In this document: piece after piece, positions 34,513 through 45,900 of the stretch
Position numbering within the stretch: position 1 is the stretch's first letter
Layout of the letters: every line of letters starts with the position of its first letter
Assembly: GCA_014706295.1 (NCBI GenBank)
Contig: JACSVZ010000002.1
Coordinates: 49,998,717 to 50,062,716, forward strand
From: Lycocorax pyrrhopterus obiensis
Lineage: Eukaryota > Chordata > Aves > Passeriformes > Paradisaeidae
Length of the DNA stretch: 64,000 nucleotides
Reading direction: 5' to 3'
Translations under genes and position numbers: made by a program
Notes under the pieces: model-generated
The model's database searches: none
Seen by the model: the letters and a program-made list of their open reading frames with translations, nothing else
What the model was told of the DNA's origin: nothing

Positions 34513-37412
34513 TTAAGAAGTCCATTTTAAGGAGAGTTGGGCCTCTTAAAACCACCAGTTTTATTACCCACAAGTGAAGTTGCAGCATTGAAAGTAAAAT
34601 AAAGATAATTTGCCGTATTTTCTTAGTCTCCGCTTCTGGCTATATGAGGCAGAGATCAGGTGGGTCAGTGAGCTGCAAGGCCATTAACAACCCCTTTCGT
34701 TCTGTGCCATGGTGTGCATGTTTTCATGTGCAAATATTAACTTCTAATTCCTGAACTACGTGTATCTAAAATTCAGAAAAATAAATCTCAACATTTTATC
34801 TGCTGTGTGCTCATATTACACTTTCTGCTTCTAGGATCTATGTTTGATTTGTCAATCTGCCTTGCCGTTGTACATTTTCAACAGGCGAATTGAACATGCA
34901 GAAATTGCCCGCACTACAAACTAATGCAATTGTTAGCTACTGTCATGGTCTCTCTGATGGTAGAATTATATTTGTCACTGTCACCCTCTAACAGTAAATC
35001 ACTAGGAGCAAGAATTTAAACTCCCTGTTTGTAAACCTTCTCATTGATATTATATACATCCAATGCCCCTTCACTGTCACATATACTTGTGATGTATGTT
35101 AAAGATGAATGAACATGGTACTTCTGAGTGCCTCTCTTACCCTTGCTGTGTTGTAATTGATAGTTTGAAAATTCAAATCATTAAACCCAGCTGCTCCTGT
35201 GTGACTGAATTAAGTACCAGAAATGTCATGAATGAAACCATTCCTCAATGGGTATTGAGGTTGCTTGACTTAGCGGCAGATAGATAAATATGGTGGTCCT
35301 TTTTTCTACTTTTCTGAACTTAAATACATCAATAATGCTAGTCATATTATTGCAGTTTATGGATAGTGGTTTCTAGATAATATGTGGGTTTGTGATAAAT
35401 ATATTGGTTTTAAAATAGGTTGTTAGATTCACTGAAGAAAATGCTGGTGCTATTGGGAGTTAGATACTTGATGTATAAGCAAAAGGAATTTGTGGAGAAA
35501 GAAATAAAATTACTTCTGGAGCTGGGATAATGAAGATAGTAATTAAACCAGGCCTACTGAGCAAAGACTGGCTGTTGGATTACAGAATATTTTAAATGCA
35601 AATAGTGGAGTTTATACTTAAAGGAGATACTTGAAGTGGCAGCTTTTTTAGAGGGCAACTGAAGCAACAGAGTGAAGGGTTTGGCCACAAATGAGGTCTG
35701 AATTCAGACAGGCTACAACAGTTAAATCTACCATCACTTTTGATAGAAATTATGAGTCTTTTATTTGTAAAGTGGCTCACAAAAATTAACCAGGCATGGA
35801 GTAAAAATTCTCAGAGAGCTTTTTCTTTCTTTTTTTATCACTGTTTTAAGTGAATTACCTGCTTTCATTTTAATCAGTGTCTGGATGGGGAAACTCTCAG
35901 AGGGAGTACTCACTCATTTAGCAGAAATCTTTGAGTGCTTCAGAAGTTACTGCCTTTCTCAGCTTTAATTCTAATATTTCATAAGAGAGCAAAACACTTG
36001 CACTGTGGTAGGCATGTTTTACTTCGTGCTAAAATAGAGGACTATCCCATCAGTTTTTGTGTTACAGCTAGTGAGTCAACCTGTGTGTTAAAAATGTCAA
36101 AAACTTTCAGTCTTTGATTTCTTATGCAAGGCAAGCCTGTGTCCTTTCTACATCTTTTTTCCTACCCCCTGCCCAAAAGGTACTTGACTTGTTAACGTTT
36201 CAGCACTGGGCACAGTGCAGTGTGGTCCAAACAGCATGGCCTAGAGCAATAACGTAGTACAGATGATTGAAGAACAATGCCATTGCGTAGTTTTATTTTA
36301 AGTCTTGCTGTTTAGTCTCGAATCCTGTTTTAGGTGTTGCCTTGTCATGAATTCTGGAGAACCTCATTATCTTACTCTTCCGCTTTTACTGAGAAAATGG
36401 TGCTTCCTTTACTAATAGGTTATAGGTTATTAGGTGTTGATTCAGAAGGCTATTGAACATGCCTCAGGAAAGATGTAAATAAAGTGAAATGGATGATTTT
36501 TAAAGTACAGTGATATGGACTGCATCTTCAGTTTTTGGTAAGTTTGCCGGGAGTAGCATTTGGGAAGTGTTACACATGTATAACAAAGGAAAGTCCAATT
36601 GCAAGGATTTAGAAAGGACGAAATGATTTATTAATTAATTCAAACATGGACTATGGAAATAATTTTACAGGTGCTGTAAAAATATAAAATATGGCAAGAT
36701 TTGCAGAAACTGTCTTAAACTTTAATAGGTAAAAATTAGAAAATTACATAGATTTACAGGAGATATTCTAGAGCTAGAAATGGGAATGAAGCTTTACTTG
36801 GGAGCAAAATTAGCTCAGTTGCTTATTTGAGCTTACTGCAGCTTTATTTGAAACCTGTAGTTAAATCTTGTCTTTCAGCCAGACAGATAAACTGTAAGAC
36901 TAGCTTTTATTTGAGGTTAGGAAAATAACACTGGGGATGTTACATTTTTTCTGAATTAATCTTTTTTGAACATAGTCCTTCATGAAACTATGGAGCAGAA
37001 TGGATAAACTACTAATGTCATTAGAATAGGCCTGTATTAAATGTGGATAATTATTGTGGCATGTGCCATTGCCACTCCTGAATATTTCTTTTTTAAAAGT
37101 CTGTCAGGTCTAGTGTCTTCTTTCTCATTTTCCTTCTTTTCTTTTGTCCTATTCATTGAGAGTCATGTTTTAAAAAGACCAAACACATACACCAGAACAA
37201 AAAAAAAACCCAAAAGCAGGTGTGAGCTTCTTTCAGTGCTGTAGCTGGTTGATGGAATGTAGGAGAGCTGTATTCTGCTTTGCTTGTTGAAAAGTTAGGG
37301 TAACTTTATTAAAATTTGAGATCAGATCAACAGCAAAATTTAACTGATAAATATTTGCCTTATTCCTGTTACTGACTCTTGTTCCCCTTACTTGCTGCCC
37401 TTTTGATTCTTG

Positions 37413-37430
37413 TTTTTTTTTTTTTTTTTT
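37413..37430. repeat. Poly-T run (18 bases)
   Basis: A homopolymer without a recognised element next to it. Confidence 0.7.
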
Positions 37431-40400
37431 GAAGACACTAGTTCCCTGGAACTGCCTGAAAAAATAGCATGTGAAGGAATATGTTTGGCTTAAGAACATT
37501 GGGAGCTTTTTGAACCAAGTTTTGTTGTTCTTTAACCGCTGTTCTCATTGGTATTTTTTATCTTGTCCATCCCCTATAAGGTTACTATGGAAAAAAGAGT
37601 CTCTTTTGGTAGGAGCTTGAGATTTTCCTGATGAGCATCAGCATGTATTGCACAGAAGAGAACCATTTGCCAGCACTGAGTCATTGGTACAATTGCTTCC
37701 TTCAGGAAGGCAAAGAGGAGCAAAGGAGGTAACATGAAGTAAAGTTAAATCCATCAGCAAGTGGTCTCATGTTACTTCTGTGCCTCCACTATTGTCTCTT
37801 GAAGAGCCATGCTCCATCTTTGTGGGAAGCAGGCTTTTGTTTGGGAGTGAGAATTTGTCTCCTAATGGTTTAGGATCCTGAGACCTGCTGTAGCTCAGGG
37901 AGAATGCCAAGGAATTGATGCCTTTATGGTAGATCTGGAGCTTCTTAGGTGCGATTCATCTGTCCAGCCGTAGGTGTCTCATGCCACTCGAGGCGCCTTG
38001 CAGTATCCACAGTAGCCACGCAGAGCGAGCAGGTGTGACACGACACCCACGAGAGATCTGTGGCCTTCTGGAATGTCAGCTGGCTGCCAGACAGGATGCC
38101 CAGGACTGTCTAAACTGGTTTTAGATGACTGTGCTTAGGCAAATGAATCCTGTCCTTTGTGTCTGGACAAACAGATTTGGACTGGATGGAATGCCTGATG
38201 TGTAAGGGATAAAGTTCTCACTAAATGATGTGGGGCATTGGCTTGAAGTATGGATTAGAAGGATCAACTAACTTGATGCATGTGTAGTGCTTGCGGCTTC
38301 ATTTTCATGCTTGACAGAAATTGAAGGCCGCACCAGTTCATCTGGAATTGAGGTAATGATCCCGTCCCAGACGTTCCAAGTAATTGATGCAGTCTATGTT
38401 TGTAAGTCACTGAAGGGAGACTGGCAGTCGATGTCTTGGTAGGCACAGAATGGGGGAGTGACTTGGAAAATGTAAAGAGTTCATCTCCTTGGGGTTTTTT
38501 TGCTTAGGCAGGATTTTGCAGTCGTCCTCATAAGTATTTTGTGATGTGAAGGAGGAAGTGTTAACAGTAGTTAAAAAACACTTACTATTTGTTAGCAAAG
38601 CAAAATTGATACAAGTGTTTTGAACAGAAGTCAGTTTAAAAGCAGTTTTATTAAATATACTGTGTTTTCTGGTTTGACTATTGTTAATCTACAGTAAAAT
38701 ACTGCAAGTTGGTATTTACAACCCTTGTTGTGTTAGATATGTAAGATGTTGCTACTGAAAACAGTATCAAGATTTGCCTTTATTGCCAGGTTTAGTTAAG
38801 TATTACTGCAGGGGATACAGTTTTTTCACCCTTAGGGTGTCACTTGAGGATCTGCTCTAAGTCAGTTAACTTCTGATTTCCTGCTGCTGAGTAGCAAAAG
38901 TAGAATATAGATCTTGTACTTACACTGCTGTGTAGGTGATACTGTGTTTCATTTTTCTGTTATTGCCTATGACTTACAAAATGTTAGATATCAGAATGTC
39001 ACACTAGTTATATGTATCTTCAAACCAGCTGAGGTAGAGGCTTGAGTTGCAGTAACAATAAATGCATTCTAATTTCATCTTCTTTGAAAATAAAATACTT
39101 TTTCTCTCTGGATATGAAAAGCTTTAGATTTCTCTCTAGATTCTCCTTGTCACTGGATACATCTGTGATTACCTTTACTGCTCTATACGCAAATCACAGT
39201 AAACAGGTTATTTTGAAGTTTAAAATACTGGGAGTACTAGAATGTTCTTTGAATATCAAGTTTCATTATAAATGTTTATGCTTTGATCTCTCTGAATACT
39301 TCAGAAAACATACACTACATATTTGTGATCTGGCCCCCAAGAATAACGCTACAAGGCAGGAAGATAGCACATATATTTTGTTTATTTTTAGTTCAAATGG
39401 CATAGTTTGTTTCTTAAGAATTCTAGTATTTAATCCTCTGTGATAGTTCAAGTTTTGGTCTGTCTGCCTGGATTTAATCTTCAAAAAACTTTGGTAAATC
39501 ATAAGTTCTGAAAGTGTGGTAGACTTTGGGTTCTGATGTGTCCTGCATGTTGGTTTGGAAGGGTCTTTTACTGGAAAGGTTTCTTAGACAACTCTTGAAA
39601 TGTTTTGTAGAAATGCACAGCAGTTTACTGATAGCAGTTGACTTGCTGCATTGTACCTGCAGAACGTGCTCTATGCTGCAGGTCTCTGCCCTGCGTTAGA
39701 AGAGAAAACTTCTAGTGCTCACATGTTGAATCTTGAGTGCCTAGCTTTCTGAAGATAAAAAAATCCTTTTCTTGAATTTTTTCTTCCCCTGCTTTAAAGT
39801 TGTTAATCTGGAAGAGAACTTGTACCAGAGTTGAGAGCATCTGTTGCTCGTCGGGTTTCTTCAGGAGCTTTTGGCAGTACTAGGTTCCAGGCTCTTCTCT
39901 GTATGGTGTACTTACCTCCAAAACTCCTTATCCACTATGGTTTGAGATAGTACCTATCACGTACAAGAACAGTGTTGTGAGATTTAACTGGGGCTCAGTG
40001 TCTTTATTGTGTTTTTCCTGTAAGATATTCTGTGTGTTGCTAGCAATTCATACGACTTTTTGTTTTTAGTACCTTGGAGCTTTGTTTTAAAACACTGTTT
40101 GGATAATGCTTTCTTAGCTGTCAGGTTTATTTGCGTACATAAAATTTGATACTCTGAAACTGTTAAAATTACCTAGAATGAAAATTATCTAACCATTTTA
40201 GAATGAAAAAAGTTTGCATCCATCAGATAGATGGCTTTGTTTTGAAATACCAATTACATTTAGGCTTTTATGACTTCTGTTGTAGAAATATATTTTGTTT
40301 GTAGACTGCATAAAACTAACATTAGAGGCACAGTTTGATGCTGAAATACAGCCATCTCCGTGCTCTGGATGTTGGCTGTCAGGAGCTCCATCCCTGGTCC

Positions 40401-41971
40401 TTTGGCCAGCCAAAGGCACGTAGTAAAGCCAGATTGAGCGGAACTGCTCCTTGATTATGCCCTGGGGAGCAGCAGTTACAACTCGAGCTGGGCTTCTCCG
40501 TGCTGAAGTATGTGGAAGTGCTTTTACAGGAGCTACAAATAAGTGGATCATTGCAGATGAGTGAGAGCACATGGAAGGCACATTGTAGGGGAAGCAAATA
40601 TAATGTTCTGTTTTCGTGAAGTGCTATAAATACAGACCTCAGGTTTCGGATCTTCACAGTGTAAAGCATGTTTCTGAAAATGGAATGTCCCCAAAGATCA
40701 CTCGGGATTTTGATGTTAAATCCTAGGGAAATGAAAGTGTAAAGGCCTAAAAGGATTGGGGAAACCTCTGGTTTCTTTAAAAGACAGAAGGAAGTTTTCC
40801 TGCTTATGTTTATTTAAAAAAAAAAACAAATCCAGGACAAAAGAGGCTCAGCTGCATTTTTATCACTTTAGCCTTAATAGAATTAAAACAGATCCTTTTC
40901 AGCCGTTAATTTTACATGCTTATGGTACGGTGCTGTTGTTTTGGAACACTTCAAGTAACTGTACCTCAATTTTTAATTTATTTTAACATAAACCATGAAA
41001 AGTCAGGTTAAGAACACCCATGTATCAGTGTTTACAATCAGTTCTGTGTACCTCAAAAGAAAAAGGTGTTTATTTTAAAAAGATGGGTTTCATGTGGACT
41101 GAAAAACTGTATAAAACTATTTCATAGTGTAGATTTTTAATTCAGTGTTAACAATGTTTTAAATGTTTGAAAAAATATTCTTTAACTAGGCAAAGTAATT
41201 TGACAGTATTACCAAGAACATTTTTTAATATATCCTCTAATATACACGGCGTGTCAGCAGGTCGAAACGTTTGCCTTTGCATTTTTTTCTGAGATTCTAT
41301 TTGCACATTTTGGGGTTGAGCAGTAACTTCTACAGTTCTCCGCCTTTAATACTCCTTCATAATGAATTGTTTGGTAAAAATAAAATTAATTTATCTGAGT
41401 CACTGGTTCCCAAAGTACACAGTTGTTTGGGGTTGTTTAGATTTTTCTTGATTAGGAGATTTTGCATAAATGAGCAAATGCTCACTTTCTATTTTTAAGA
41501 TTGTGTTGCAAGTAACTGTATTGTTTCAAAGGCTTGTGCAATATTTGCATATCAGTGCTGCATTGTAGAGCTGTTGGGTAGTAGCATGAAAGTCTTGCCT
41601 GTTTCTTCATCAGATTTGCAAGTGCAGCAACAAAACCATTTTTATTTGAAAAGCGTGTTTTCACTTTTAGTCTGTTTTCATGATTCCATACTCACGTGTC
41701 AGTGTTGATCTGTTCATGCTGTTCAAAAATGTGCAAGATATTTTTAATGCTATTTTAAAATTACCTGTAATGTTGCAGGTATCCTTGATATTAACCCTTG
41801 CCATCTAGCTTTCTGTTACAGTGTTTAGGTCGTTTCACTTAATCTGGCCTTAGTATTAGTGGTTTTCCTTGCTCAAAATCTTGATGTCTGGTTCTATTTA
41901 AGATACTGAGAGTAAAAGCATCAGGAATCAAAATGTATTCTGGCTCAGCCCGTATGCTGAGCGGGAGTGCT

Positions 41972-41985
41972 GTTTCCATGGCAAC
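41972..41985. promoter_or_regulatory. Consensus RFX X-box (GTTTCCATGGCAAC)
   Basis: The 14-mer fits the palindromic RFX-family binding site GTTNCCATGGNAAC, and the flanks extend the near-palindrome to TGTTTCCATGGCAACA. It sits about 1.1 kb upstream of the beta-type CLASP2 start codon, within a locally CpG-enriched patch (CCCGTATGCTGAGCGGGAG, CTCCGATTCGGAG). RFX factors control ciliary and neuronal genes. A role in the neuronal or beta-type CLASP2 promoter is inference. Confidence 0.55.
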
Positions 41986-42839
41986 ACACAGGACAGTGAG
42001 GGGGAAGGCTGATGCCTTTTCCTCCGATTCGGAGAGTTTACAGATCCAAACAATTACTCTTAGCAAGATTCTCTTAAAAATCAGTGTTTATAGGAGAGGA
42101 GGAAATAATGAAAAATTTTAATATGCGTCTGTGTTTTTCTTGTGATGGTTTGTTTCTTTGATCGTGGAGATTCATTAGTGCAAAACACAGCTTTTGGCAA
42201 ATGCTAGAAAAATGTACTAACTATAGCAGCAGTGATCTTGGACACGTTAAATGCAGGGTGTTCTGACGTTTGATGGTGCTGCAAATGCTGCTGGACAAAA
42301 CCTTGCTTGTACCCTTTAGTGTGAGCTTCTTTCCTCTGTGAGGCTACATTGTTAAATATAGTTGACATTTCACTGGGAGCAAGTTCTGAATAAGCAAAGG
42401 GTAAACAGTTAACCATTCCTGAGATGAAGCTTTGCAATTAATTTTTTTTTTTTTTACAGAGGGCAGGTTTTAGTGCAGGTAATATGCTAAATTGGTCTTC
42501 GTTACTCTAGTGCAGCTGTGTCTCAGCCTCGCCCATTTTATTTATTATAGGAACCATAATCTGGTATGTTTTCTGTGCTCAAGCTTATAGACAAATCCTT
42601 CTTCCCTAAGTGGGTGGAGAAAACATTATGTTCTACTGTTGGAATATGCTGGGGTTCTTCAAAGGCACAATATTTTGAATTGAGACTATTTAGTCACTAG
42701 AGATGAATTTCTTTCATGATTAAAAATACACAAACCTGAAATTACAGGAAAGAGGAGTGCAAGACCTGGAATATTGTCTGCCTGTCTAATTTTTTTAATG
42801 AAGGATTGGAATAGTGGCAAATACTGTGTGTGGGAATGA

Positions 42840-43100
42840 ATTTATTTGCATGGAGAATTTTCACCTTTTCCTCTGGCGTTGGCTCCCAGAAGATGATGTC
42901 ACCTTGCAGCTCATTGGTTGTGCAGCACCTAGTGCAGGGAAGGGAGAGAAAGATGCCGGCACAAATCTCAGTGGTGGATCTAGGGTGTTTGCGAGCAGAT
43001 TTTGATAGAATCTTTGATTAGTATCAAGAATTTACTGCATGTGGCCATGTGAGGTGCTGGGTCCGTCCTAGGGTGAGGGGATTGAAGAGCTATCAGAGGA
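42840..43100 (+). promoter_or_regulatory. CLASP2: Putative promoter and leader of the beta-type CLASP2 transcript
   Basis: The 260 bases before the beta-type ATG contain a cluster of recognisable promoter motifs. A perfect octamer ATTTGCAT (POU-factor site) is at 42844-42851. A CRE-like TGATGTCA is at 42894-42901. An inverted CCAAT box (ATTGG) is at 42913-42917. There is no strong TATA box and no CpG island, unlike the gamma promoter. The arrangement is compatible with a regulated, tissue-restricted promoter. The transcription start is unknown, so its limits are approximate. Confidence 0.5.
43039..43071 (+). other. Possible uORFs in the beta-type leader
   Basis: An ATG at 43039 opens a 10-codon frame (MWPCEVLGPS) that stops at TAG 43069-43071, and a second ATG at 43047 is immediately followed by TGA, a minimal start-stop element. 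Both precede the beta-type start at 43101 and would lie in its leader if transcription begins upstream of 43039. Confidence 0.35.
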
Positions 43101-43134
43101 ATGAGGCGACTGATCTGCAAGAGGATCTGTGATT
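43101..43134 (+). CDS. CLASP2: CLASP2 alternative first coding exon, beta-type N-terminus (MRRLICKRICD)
   Basis: The exon encodes MRRLICKRICD plus one T and ends at a GTAAGT donor (43135). The T joins AC of exon 43638 to make Tyr, giving MRRLICKRICDYKSFDDEE, which agrees with the mammalian CLASP2 beta N-terminus as I recall it. Eleven codons are conserved in sequence, phase and position just 503 bases before the common exon. The two cysteines (residues 6 and 10) in a basic context resemble the membrane-anchoring, palmitoylated N-terminus described for CLASP2 beta (GAP-43-like). The isoform would therefore lack TOG1 and be targeted to membranes. The start has G at -3 and A at +4. It is too short to be found by ORF length. 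Confidence 0.94.
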
Positions 43135-43637
43135 GTAAGTTGAAAAATCTGGGTGGAAGGAAGGAGACAGGGAGTGCTAGTTAGACACATTGTGGGAGGA
43201 TGTGTAGCAGAAAATGCATGCATGAGTGAAAGAAGGAAAAGGAGAAGCATTTTTCTTCGGTAGACTGGAATGATAAAAATTATACTAAGGGCTTTCCTTT
43301 TGGGGAAATATTAAGAAATGGTTAAAAAAATTCAGTCTGTGCAGAGATATTTTTCCTTTGTGGGAATGGATGTGTGGGATTCATTTGTATGCTCAGTTTT
43401 ACTGTGGTTAATTATGAAGGTAAAATAATATTTTATAAGAACTTGAGATGTAGAAAATGCTGTTTATCTCCCATTGTCATTTTATTCCTAGGTCAGAGAC
43501 AGGACAGAGTGATAAATACTTGTTTTTATGTATGCATTTTGTGAATTTCTGTGAAATGTGAAGCAAAACAGTTGATTAGGAAATGAAAATACACCCATTC
43601 TAATAGCTGTATTTTTATTTAATGTATCCCTTTCTAG
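43135..43637 (+). other. CLASP2: Beta-isoform intron (503 bp)
   Basis: A short phase-1 intron with a strong GTAAGT donor and a CCCTTTCTAG acceptor that is shared by all three isoforms. Nothing else was seen in it. Confidence 0.9.
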
Positions 43638-43784
43638 ACAAAAGCTTTGATGATGAAGAGTCAGTGGATGGAAATAGGCCATCATCAGCTGCTTCAGCCT
43701 TCAAGGTACCGGCACCTAAAAAGCCAGGAAATCCTTCAAACAGTGCAAGAAAGCCAGGATCAGCTGGTGGGCCTAAGGTTGGAG
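43638..43784 (+). CDS. CLASP2: CLASP2 common exon, acidic start and basic Ser/Pro-rich linker
   Basis: A 147-base exon used by every isoform. The acceptor is CCCTTTCTAG and the donor GTAATG. With one base from any of the three upstream exons it reads (D/Y)KSFDDEESVDGNRPSSAA, then SAFKVPAPKKPGNPSNSARK and PGSAGGPKVG, leaving one G. An acidic patch (DDEESVD) precedes a Lys/Pro/Ser/Gly-rich, low-complexity stretch. This is the first part of the positively charged linker between TOG1 and TOG2, which contributes to microtubule-lattice contact. It is nearly identical to mammalian CLASP2 (PKTSGNPANSARKPGSAGGP as recalled) and clearly different from CLASP1. That makes this the best exon for assigning the paralogue. 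Confidence 0.97.
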
Positions 43785-45624
43785 GTAATGTAAAGCTATT
43801 CAGATTCTAATCAGTGTTCCCAGAAACCTTGCCAGGGCAGGCACAAAACAGAGAACTTTGGAAGGTGATGTTTAATTCATGACTGCAGTATTTTTGCAGA
43901 GCTGAGAACAGTAAGGGACCCTGTTTTATGTAATTATTCATCTGTAAAGGTGTGTGCATGTCTGTCTTTGTGAGTGTACACTGAGCTTATAAAGGTCTTT
44001 TACATTATAAATAAAATTAACATCTGGAGACAGCATTTATGTTGGTAAAATGAGTATATATATATTTAGGTGTCTCTGCTGGAATCCACAGTGCACTTAT
44101 TGCATATATAAATATCCTGTGAAATTCTGTAGTAGGTCTGTGTAGATGAAATTTTTACTGAATGTCTGCACTGTTTCACATGGTTAGAAAGGATTAGCCA
44201 TCACCCAGAGCCCTCAACAGAGGTGTATATTACATCTGGATGACTTTTATTATTATTCCTTTAGCTGTCAGTATTGTGAAATTGGTTGTGAAAGATAAAA
44301 AATGAGGGCCAAAACCCTTGCCAGGATTTTTTTGCATGGTATAACTTCAAAGCAGCGTAATGAGGAATGCTTAGTAATTATGATCTTAGAGCAGGGAAAT
44401 CCGCATTTTTTTAGGGCGGGGGTAGTCTAACAAAAGCAACTGTTTACTGCTAAAGAAGTGGCTGCTTTTCTGATGGTTCATTTACACATTCAGAAAAAAT
44501 ACATAATTCTGTGGAAATACACCATACGTCAGGTGCAGGGTTTTTGTGAATAAGTGGTTCTTTTAATAAGGGGTTTTTGTAAGAGTAATAAATTTTTTCA
44601 TGTTCCTATTCATGTAATATTCCCATTTGTGATCTGCAAAGCAAATATAAAATTTGGAAAAAGATACACATGGCAAACAAGCTGGCTTAAGTATTTTCAC
44701 ATTACTAAGATATAGTTAATGTTTTGACAATTTATTGTTTTTCAGTTGTGCTCTTAAGAATTCCTAATAAATTGAAAAGATTTCCATAGGGCTGGATCAA
44801 CACTGTCATAGTGTAACTGAGAATTGATAGCAATATGTATCTGAATAGTATCAGAAAATACCACCTAAAAGACTCCATAAAGGAAATTCTCATTAATATT
44901 TATTGTTGTTGTTGTTATTGCACATAGTAAATATTATAAATAAGTAAATATAAATAGCTAATTATAATATAATCTCTTTTAACCTGAAGCATGGTGGTTT
45001 TTGCATGCAAGACTAACATACATAGTACCAGAACTGAATCTTTAGGATTACTATTTATTTCAGTATGGGCTTTTAATAATATTTTATTAAATATAGATGG
45101 TTTTAACGTAACTTTTTTTTTTTTACATGTAGGCCACTGTACATCCTCTGCAGTAAAAACATGGAGATACAAGAGCAGGTGAAGGGAGATAAGAACAGAA
45201 TAACCACTCAACTGATTTTTCAGTTTATCTAAACATTCAGTAGTAAAGGAGATTAAACCCAAAAAAATTATGACAGTGTTTTTTCTCCTTTTCCTATATT
45301 GCCAAACTTTAAAAAAAATTAAAATTAAGCATGACAGAACCAGAGTACTTTGGTCATTCCTTGCTTTATACCATCTCCTTTCAACTCTGGAAAATATTGG
45401 GGCGTGTTTACATACCCATCTCTTTCTCTTCTTTTCTTTCTGTAGGATGTTTGTAGCCAGAATTTTGGAAATTTAGGTTTAAATATTTATATAGTATTTA
45501 CAAATCCTGCATCTCCTAGCCTAATCAAGAACATTAGTGTGGATGCCAAATGTATTTCTTAAGTACTAAGGTCATAGTCTCTTCCAGAAGTGAGGAGTTT
45601 CCTGTAATAATCTTCATATGAACA

Positions 45625-45900
45625 ATGACACTAGGTCAGACAGGACAGGAGGTCTGGGCAGTCTGCTGTCCCATCTGACAGTGGTCAGAAATGGCTACTA
45701 GAGACACGTACATGAGCAGGACATGTGTCTAGAGACACCCTGTCATTGCAGGACAAAATGCTGGGTTTAGAAAGCTTTATTCCGCAGAGAACCATGGTCT
45801 TCGAAGAGTCCAGTTGGGGCATCCTATTCTGCTTATCTAGAGACTTCATGGATTTTTATGACTACAACAAAACCTTGATGCTCTTTCACGTCCAGTTTCT
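45625..45900 (+). repeat. Possible ancient sauropsid interspersed-repeat fragment
   Basis: ACACTAGGTCAGACAGGACA (45629) followed by GGTCTGGGCAGTCTGCTGTC and CCATCTGACAGTGGTCAGAA recalls the widespread reptile/bird repeat with 'AGGTCAGACCAATGGTCCAT...GACAGTGGCCA'. Downstream, the GCTTATCTAGAGACTTCATGGA part (45830-45851) loosely matches its 'GGGACTTCTCCTCCATGAAC...' segment. Divergence is high and the limits are uncertain. I identify it from memory of the consensus only. Confidence 0.35.

Larger units (their letters stand above)
23540..43637 (+). other. CLASP2: CLASP2 intron (20.1 kb) containing two internal promoters
   Basis: For the long isoform this is one phase-1 intron. Inside it lie the gamma-type first exon in a CpG island (28350-28368), the beta-type first exon (43101-43134) and one CR1 fragment (about 33940-34512). 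Simple T runs (for example 37413-37430) and a small CpG cluster near 30780-30840 are also present. A moderately GC-rich stretch near 37950-38060 (GCCACTCGAGGCGCCTTGC, CACGACACCCACGAG) has no recognised identity. The remaining sequence is AT-rich and I see no other exon. Confidence 0.8.

Noticed and set aside
45133..45178. 46-base candidate cassette exon with a long T tract and ATGTAG acceptor and a GTGAAG donor
   Set aside because: Its length is not a multiple of three and would shift the CLASP2 frame. The peptide matches nothing known in CLASP2. It could only be a poison exon, for which the sequence alone gives no support.
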